A stretch of 64,000 bases of DNA from Morchella semilibera (Eukaryota; Ascomycota; Pezizomycetes; Pezizales; Morchellaceae), in contig CM018605.1 in assembly GCA_009192285.1 (NCBI GenBank), positions 1,016,530-1,080,529 of the forward strand, written 5' to 3'. Position numbers and translations under genes: made by a program. Positions 57,134 to 64,000 of the stretch are shown here, piece after piece. Position 1 is the first letter of the stretch. Each line of letters begins with the position of its first letter. The notes beneath the pieces were generated by a model. It was not told the origin of the DNA, did no database searches, and worked only from the letters and a program-made list of their open reading frames with translations.

Positions 57134-58473
57134 ATGGCTACTAGAACCCCTCTCTGGCTTGACTGCGATCCTGGTTAGTTTCTTATATATGTGTTTCCCA
57201 AGATTGCGAGATAGTCTAACAGTTCATCCAGGTCACGATGTAACTATACCCTACCTCAACCAAATATACCCATATACCCCCCCTTTTCTCTTAGATATAG
57301 CTAGAAAAATACCAGTAGAAAGCAAAAAACTTATATCCTCACCTTTCAGGACGCATTTGCTATTATCCTCGCCGCCGAGCATCCCAGTTTTGAGCTCTTA
57401 GGGGTGAATATCTACCATTCTCTACTCACCACACTACAAATGCTAACCGACCCCAGATCTCCACTGTTCATGGGAATTCTTCTATTCCCAAAGTGACCAT
57501 AAACACCCTCTCCCTTCTCACTGCCATCGGCCGAACCGACATCCCGGTGTATGCCGGTTCCCGCAAACCCTACATGCGTCCCGCCGTCCATGCTCCGGAT
57601 ATCCACGGCGACTCTGGCATTGATGGAACAAAGCTGCTCCCGATTCCCCCTGCAGATGTCAAAGTGCAGCCAGGGAATGCTGTGCTGGCAATGTATAATG
57701 CCATCATGAAGACGCCGAAAGGAACCTGTGTCATCGTTGCGACAGGGACACTGACGAACGTTGCATTGTGCTTTGCAACGTTCCCAGAGACGGTGGAGCA
57801 TATAAAGGAGGTATCAATCATGGGTGGTGCCTTCGGGGAGCGCGGTGACTCGCATGGAAATATTACAAAGTTCGCCGAGTTTAACATCTATGTATGTATC
57901 AGTACCTCTTTAGTCCAATATTTTCTAACTTATCATGCCCGTTAGTGCGACCCCGAATCGGCACAATCGATATTCTCGAACCCCTTACTCTCTGGGAGGA
58001 TAACCCTCGCCCCACTCGACCTAACCCATACGGTCCTTGCCGGCTCCCATATCCTCGACGTCCTCTTGCACCCAACTAGCGACACCTCCTCGACGCCCTC
58101 AAACCTCCGTCAAATGCTCCACGACCTGCTGACGTTCTTCTCCAAGACGTACTTTGAGGTCTTTGGGCTCACCGAAGGGCCGCCGCTGCACGACCCCGTC
58201 GCGCTCGCGGCGGTGCTGCCCACAGACGAGATTGCGTGGGACGTGGAGATGGTGTGTGTGCATGTGTCGTGCAACGACGACGAGCAGGTGGGACGCACCA
58301 TCAAGAGACCGAGGAATGAGCAGGTTAATGAGGTGCGTGGGGAGGGATTAGGCGCGCCGGGGGAGCTGGTGGAGACACTGGTGAGGATCCCGAAGAGCTG
58401 TGATGTGGTAGCTTTTTGGAAGGTCATTTTGGCAATGGTGGAGAAGGTGGATGGGAGGTATACCTGGGAGTAG
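57134..58473 (+). CDS. URH1: uridine/purine nucleoside hydrolase (URH1-like), 354 aa
   Basis: Hydrolyses nucleosides (uridine and related) to base and ribose in the salvage pathway; a calcium-dependent enzyme of the IUNH family. Exons: 57134-57173, 57232-57239 (8 nt), 57350-57403, 57457-57891, 57946-58473; all phases close to 354 aa. The calcium/catalytic motif DCDPGHDDA is spread over the first three exons: DCDP plus the first base of Gly in exon 1, the rest of Gly plus His-Asp in the 8-nt exon, then Asp-Ala in exon 3. Further marks: STVHGNSSIPKVTIN, GDSGIDGTKLLP, IVATGTLTNVALCF, SIMGGAFGERGDSHGN, EFNIYCDPESAQ, THTVLAGSHIL and the second metal Asp/His in GPPLHDPVALAAVL. Size is normal for yeast Urh1. 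Divergent from the ferric-reductase-like gene. Confidence 0.92.
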
Positions 58474-61400
58474 AGGATCTCTTTCTTTCTTTCTTTCCTT
58501 TTCTTTCTTTTGAACGGTCTCTTTTAGAAGCTTGGGTTTGGGATTCAAAATGGTTTATGGGTTCTACCAGCCAGCAGTGAATATAATTACTGATTGTAGA
58601 CATCTTTTCTTGCTCCGGGTTCGAGTGATTGTACATGAGCCAGTCACAACGCAAACCCATTGAGCGCGGTCGAACCATACATTATTTTACACTAGCAAGC
58701 ACCATAAGTGACCCACGTGCCACACACATCTCCCAATTGCCGAGTGACACCCCATGTTCCACCAAAAACCCCTACTACATATTAGAAAATCCTCAATTCA
58801 ACTCAATTCAATTCTTGAACAATCCATCAAATTAGAGACTTCCCCCCTAAATATATCCTCTCTCTAAATATAAGTACCCCCCTCGCTCTACCGCCAAGTT
58901 CCACAAGTGAGACACTCTAATCTCATCTCCCGCCCAACACCCACGCCCCCGGGTTCTAGAACTTGTCTTCCCCCATCCGAACACGGAGATTCGGTTTGGG
59001 GTAAGGGGATTATTTTCTCCGGGACGCCTAGACCATATGCAGACCTGTACCCCTGGGGTGTGGAGTTTGGGTGTTTGTCTCGGAGGAGGGAGACGTGGTC
59101 ACTGATTTGGTTGGGAGGAGGGGGGGAGGAGGGGAGGAGGGAGGAGGTGGTGAGTAGACAATAGAAAAGGGATTGAGGTGAGGCGCGCGGATGGGCGGTG
59201 TGCTATCCTATCCTATCCTGTCCTATACACGTTAGACCGTATGACATATAGTGGGTAGATCATGGCGCGTCACTCGCGGGTTTTACTGCTCCATGCACAC
59301 ATGCAGCTAGCTATTACACCATTAATTGGCCATCAACACTACCAGTAATTCCTTCGTTTATTTAATACATGTATTTCTGGCACCCCATCGGCACCATCAC
59401 CCATCACGCAGCGGCCATAGCGGCCATCCCGGCCGCTGGTTGGCCGCTGGTCCCCCCTCCCTGTATGCAGGAGACGAGGATACTTTTACTATGTATCCCG
59501 CCCATCGGTTCCACGGCTCTCTACCTTCTTTCTTTTTCTTTTTTCCTTTTTTTTTCCCCCCTTCTCCTCTGCCGTTAAATTCCTCCACTACCAGTGGGAT
59601 AGTGGGATCGCGCATGGCATCTACACAACTGCTGCCGTGAACATAATGTCCCACCCACATGACGTTTTCCACAGCGAATCGCAGGTAGCTAGACGTACGT
59701 CGGGAGGATGGTTTGGTGGGGGGGATGGAAGAGCTAGAAGGAGACTTCTATGCACGGGCACAAGGTAGAGTGGTAGGTACATGCGTATTTTAGAGTATGT
59801 ACAGAATCGCGCATTGGGCCCATCCATTCGCCGCCTCAGAACTGTATGTTTCTTCCAATTCTACCGGCCGACAGACGGACAAACAGACAGACAGACAGAC
59901 ATGGCATGCCTCACCTTGAGGCGGGCTGGCCATCGGGTCTGTCCGCGCCGGTGCATTGGTTCCACGTAACGGAGGAAGGGCAGGGTAGCTAAGTAGCTAC
60001 ATGTAGCACCCATGGCCCACCTCCTCCACCCTCCACCCTCCACCCCCCATCATCCACCATCCACCATCCACCATCCACCTTCACCATCTACGCTGCTCTG
60101 CTCTGGCTGTATTGCTTATGTGTGCCTACGAGAGAGGGATGGAGGGAATGGAGAAGTCACAAACGTTGCAGGGACCAGACCGGACCGGACTGACCGGCTA
60201 AATAAACTTTTTCACGAAAATGGTGAAACAAGGTCCTTAGGTGTCTGCGTAGTTTAGCCGGGCTCTTCCGCGCGGTTAGGACATTGGCATAGGCGCTAAG
60301 GGGTGTGCCATAGTTGTTGTAGCTGTAGACTTGTAGTGTAAGTGTACGAGTGATGCGTGATGAGCGTGTACACGCACGTGCTACTGGTTTCTGATAGCAG
60401 TAACGGTTATCGTCGTGTTACCTTACTTACATATGTAAGTTACTGTGTGAGAGATCGGGCTGGCTACTGCATAGAGTTGCACTGAGACGAAGATTAATCT
60501 TCAGGTGAATTCAATTATGGCATACCCAGTAAAAAAAAGAAAAACCAATCCTCCCTACCCGCTGGTAAATACTGCTGCTACTATACAATACCCGGACGCA
60601 AAACCTACACCTACATGTACCCACTGACTAATAATATCTCCCATATCATACCCCCCACAGCTAGCTAGCTACATACGCCAAATCAAACAAGCATCTAATC
60701 TAATCTCCCATCTCCACAGCACGTGCGTGTAACCCCTACAATACAACCTGTAACTTACCCTCTTTGTGCAACCTGCGCACTCCACTCACTCTCCCTCAGT
60801 CATGATCAGGCTTCCCTCCCTTTTTCAGCTAGCCAAGGTTCAAACCTTATATAATTATTCCATTTGAGCCTGATGAGTAAACCCCCCCTTTCTCATTTCC
60901 GCGCGCGCAGTTTAGCTAGGCAGGAAGATACAGTCTAGGAGAGCTCATCGGTCACGACGTCACATATCTTGCTCCACCAACCAAGCTGCCGCGAGTATGT
61001 ACTACTACGTAAGGTGGGTTATTGTCGTTGGGCGCCAGCAACGTCGTCGCTGGTCACCTTCCTTTACAAGAAGAAAAAAAAAAAAAAAAAGGCGAGAGAC
61101 GAGTCAATGATCTGCACGTGCTCTCATTCGAACCCTCCCTCTGTAGGTCCTGCCAGTACTTCAAAGTAGATACAATCAATCGCACGATAAGAACTCCCAA
61201 TACAATACAATACAATATCTACGTAGTATGCCGCGACCAGACAAACCCCATTCCCGATCGCGTGACCATCTCTTTTCCTCAAAAAATAAAGTATTGTATC
61301 ACCGCTGGTGGGTTAGGGTTTCACAGGCCTTGTGGGTAGGTTTTGGTGCTTAAGCCGGATGTGTCAAGTCCAACCCACGCGGCCGGGTACATACATGCCC

Positions 61401-64000
61401 ATGCCTGGACTAGGGTCAGGATGGGGTCAAGAGCGGTGACGGAAGCGGATGAAATTGATGGGAGTGACCGCTTTGGGTTGGAGTTGACTACTGGCTATTT
61501 CGAGAGAGAGAGAGAAAGAGGGAGGGAGGGAGAGAAGAGGGGGGGGGGGGATAGAAAGGCAGAAGGAAGGAGAAGGGTGGTGACTGGGTGATTTATTATG
61601 ATTATGATCATGGGGCAGGAGAAGGTGGGTAGAGAGTGTTCGCAAGTAATGCGTCGACGAGAGTGAGTGCTGCGTGCGGAGAGTTCTCTATCAAGAACCT
61701 ACAATTCGGACCAGGAAACGCAGTGCGTGCGCCCATCCACGGTCTCGAGGTCTCGAGAGGATTCAGAGCATGAACCAACCTAACCCAGCACCGGAGATAT
61801 TTTTCTTGTGGCCATAACCACCGGCCGTTATTAGACTTTTTTTTTCTCTTCTTTTCACAGTTTGAACCTACATACCCTACCTCACCTACCCTAATGAGTA
61901 GGAATGTATGTAGCTGAGCACTGATCATGTTTGTGATTCCCATCTATAGCGAGGGTGTGTGCAAGATGAAGACCTTATTTACCCCAAACCAAAAGCCAAA
62001 AGGGAGTGTGCGCGATGCGCGTGTAGTGCAAACAAAGATCTACTATTAGCTGTCCTAATTGGGAGTGGGGATGTGGAAGTGCGAAGGAAGGACTGGTGCC
62101 AATCAAATCAGAATTTTTATTATTATTATTTTCATTTGATTTCGCCATTGCTTTGCTTTTTATCACTGGCAGGCGGTCAGCCAACTCAAAGGAAAAGAGA
62201 GAAACATAGAAGCTCATGAGACCGGAGAGATAGAGCATCACTTACATGTAACCTACATACTTGTACCTACATGTACTCTACACCTACATGTACCTATATA
62301 AGTACATGTACGTAGCAGACAAACAGATACATGTAGGTAAAGCAAGGTCACCACCACAAATAAGGTCAAGGTACTGTACTCTAGGTGGTGATAATTTTTA
62401 AGTGCCAGTACTCAAAGGACGTAGTTGGTTGTTGGAGCCGCAAAGCATCTACACACGGGGGACTCGACTCTTTCGAATTCTCTGACGCTGCTCCCGCGTC
62501 CATGCTCGGTCTTGTTGCTGGGGTATGTGAGTGAGCAAGTGCGAGTGCGCCTTACGGATGATGGGGTGTGGTGGCGCTAACGGATCTTTGGGCCCTGCTG
62601 GTGGATGCATCAGGTTTGGCAGCGGACCAGGGTGTCACTAGGGGACGTTATTTGGATCACTTACCGAAGACGGACCTGGACCAGTGAGAAGGCATCCCTC
62701 CGCTACCCCGTCGAAACCGAAATAGCTAGGCCAGGGTCTGGTGGCTCACATCCACCAAAACCACTCCAACATCTGCGGTATCTATCCACACCCACAGGCC
62801 AGCGCTCAGCGGCCCAGGCAGTCAGGTATGTGGGTAGGAAGGGAAGCAAGTAGGGGGGGGGTATGGGGAGGAAAAGGAAGAGAGTATGAGGATGTATGCT
62901 GTGTAGAACAGGCTGGCTTTCCCCCGCTGCTGTTGAACGCGGTGGTTTTCCTTTTTTTTTTTTTTTTTTTTTCCTTATTGATCCCCTTGGATCTTTTTCT
63001 CGTTCCTTTTTTTTTGGGGGGGGGGATCCCCTTCCCGTTGAAGTGAACGCTCCTTTACCCGTCTGTGAAAATCTGGCGTACCTCACTCACCTAGGTACGT
63101 AGCTGGTACTCTGACCCACGCACTTTCCGACACCACCACTACCTCGATTTTTCTGCCTTGCTCTCCCTCCCCCATTACCCCCTCGTTCTTTTGCAACAAG
63201 CTGTGGTTGTTGGTACAGTGAGTTCTAGCCTACATACGTGCCATATAGGTAGGTGTATCATTGCTTGTCAGAGAGGCATTGTTTCCTTTTTCCTGGACTC
63301 CTCCTCAACCCAGTCTGGTTCGTTCTGGTCCTGACTGTGACTTTTTCCCTCGTTTCGACTTTTGTTCGTGGGACCTACATACAAGAATTTTTGCTCTGCT
63401 TGCTGCAGAGCGATCAGTACCTGTGACCTACCGCCTGGCCTGCCTGCTGTGCAAGCAAGCAAAGCAAGACTTACCACACACCCTACCACCCCACCCCTCC
63501 TCCATCCTCAACAACCCTAGTCTCCGATCCGATCCTCGAACCTGGCGAAACAAGTGCACACAGCAGACCAGACATAACCACTGTGTTGCCCCCCCCCCCC
63601 CCCTAGCCACCCCCCTCCCTACCCTACCGTCTGTTATTATAACTACGACGGGGCACCTAGGGTGACATTTTTGCCCTACAGTTACAACTGCAACCACCGC
63701 ACTGCAACCACAACCACCGCAACCCATCAACTACCAACTGTTTTCGCGGTAACGGGGTTGGGAAAAGAAGGAAAGGAAAGAAGGCAACAGAGGAAGAAAA
63801 GGATCTTGAACCACGATCGACTGCTTATGTTCGTTTGCGTCCGTCAAAATTGTTGCCTGAGAGAGAAGAGAGAAAGACGGGGTGTCCCGGGGCTAACGTG
63901 CTGCTGGAGGAATACTGCTCCTACAGGAACGATCATTTACAAAACACTACTACCACTACCGGTACACAGCCGCTACTGCCATTATTATCACTGGCACCAC
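58474..64000. other. 5.5-kb region without a supported gene
   Basis: No recognisable protein, tRNA or rRNA. Contents: a CAGA run at 59880-59900, CCATCCA repeats at 60020-60080, the perfect 16-bp palindrome ACTTACATATGTAAGT at about 60427, an AATAC repeat near 61200, GAGA runs near 61503-61545, TACATGTA sites (59367, 59997, 60612 and five between 62244 and 62335), T and G runs near 62955-63025, and a C run at 63590-63603. The last few hundred bases (GA-rich, stops in all frames) could be the leader of a gene outside the window. Confidence 0.5.

Larger units (their letters stand above)
29588..62335. repeat. dispersed palindromic octamer TACATGTA (about 43 copies)
   Basis: Hand count of exact TACATGTA: about 43 between 29,588 and 62,335, none from 1 to 29,580. 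Nearly all are intergenic; one lies in the GT90 coding region (49380) and none in other exons noticed. They often come in close pairs (31768/31784, 42937/42946, 43650/43661, 53744/53752, 55610/55618) or in the group of five at 62244-62335. The next bases are often TA-rich (TATG, GTAC). Confidence 0.85.

Noticed and set aside
63261-63665. 134-aa plus-strand frame near the window end
   Set aside because: Low complexity with a C run, no domain, and stop-rich surroundings; at most leader sequence.

Overview
The window is nuclear DNA of a filamentous ascomycete, most likely a Pezizomycete (morel, cup-fungus or truffle relative). The reasons are short GT-AG introns of about 45-120 nt, the fungal gene set (NOP56, MED31, SPP1, TAD1, URH1), a Tad-type LINE, and a many-exon GH31 gene that reads like the alpha-1,4-glucan lyases known from Morchella and Peziza.

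Layout. Positions 1 to about 20,500 are a transposon graveyard. It holds a chromodomain Ty3/gypsy element with a broken gag/RT but an open integrase-chromodomain ORF, CTCC-rich tandem repeats that end at a single N (5000), a second gypsy element cut off inside RNase H by a Tad-like LINE (about 8013-13961), and a pile of LTRs of one family. Two LTRs are complete solo LTRs with 5-bp target duplications, and one group is nested three deep. From 20,800 to 58,500 lie twelve supported genes and one doubtful one, mostly in divergent pairs with 0.6-3 kb between them: a doubtful two-exon gene (-), NOP56 (-), a C2-NT protein (-), MED31 (+), a small Cys/Gly-rich protein (-), a 71-aa coiled-coil protein (+), TAD1 (-), a tautomerase (+), a glucan lyase (-), SPP1 (+), a GT90 glycosyltransferase (+), a ferric-reductase-like protein (-) and URH1 nucleosidase (+). 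From 58,500 to the end I see no gene.

The genes do not form one pathway. NOP56 serves snoRNP/ribosome biogenesis, MED31 transcription, SPP1 H3K4 methylation, and TAD1 tRNA editing. URH1 serves nucleoside salvage, and the glucan lyase starch/glycogen breakdown to 1,5-anhydrofructose.

The most unusual signals are: (i) the glucan lyase gene; (ii) an 8-nt microexon inside the catalytic Asp motif of URH1; (iii) the palindrome TACATGTA, about 43 times in the right 34 kb and never before 29,580; (iv) several different miniature TA-flanked inverted repeats (80-200 bp), most of them close to a TACATGTA; and (v) the nested LTR stack with readable target duplications. Exon borders were worked out by hand from GT/AG sites and reading phase; where the phase closes exactly I say so.
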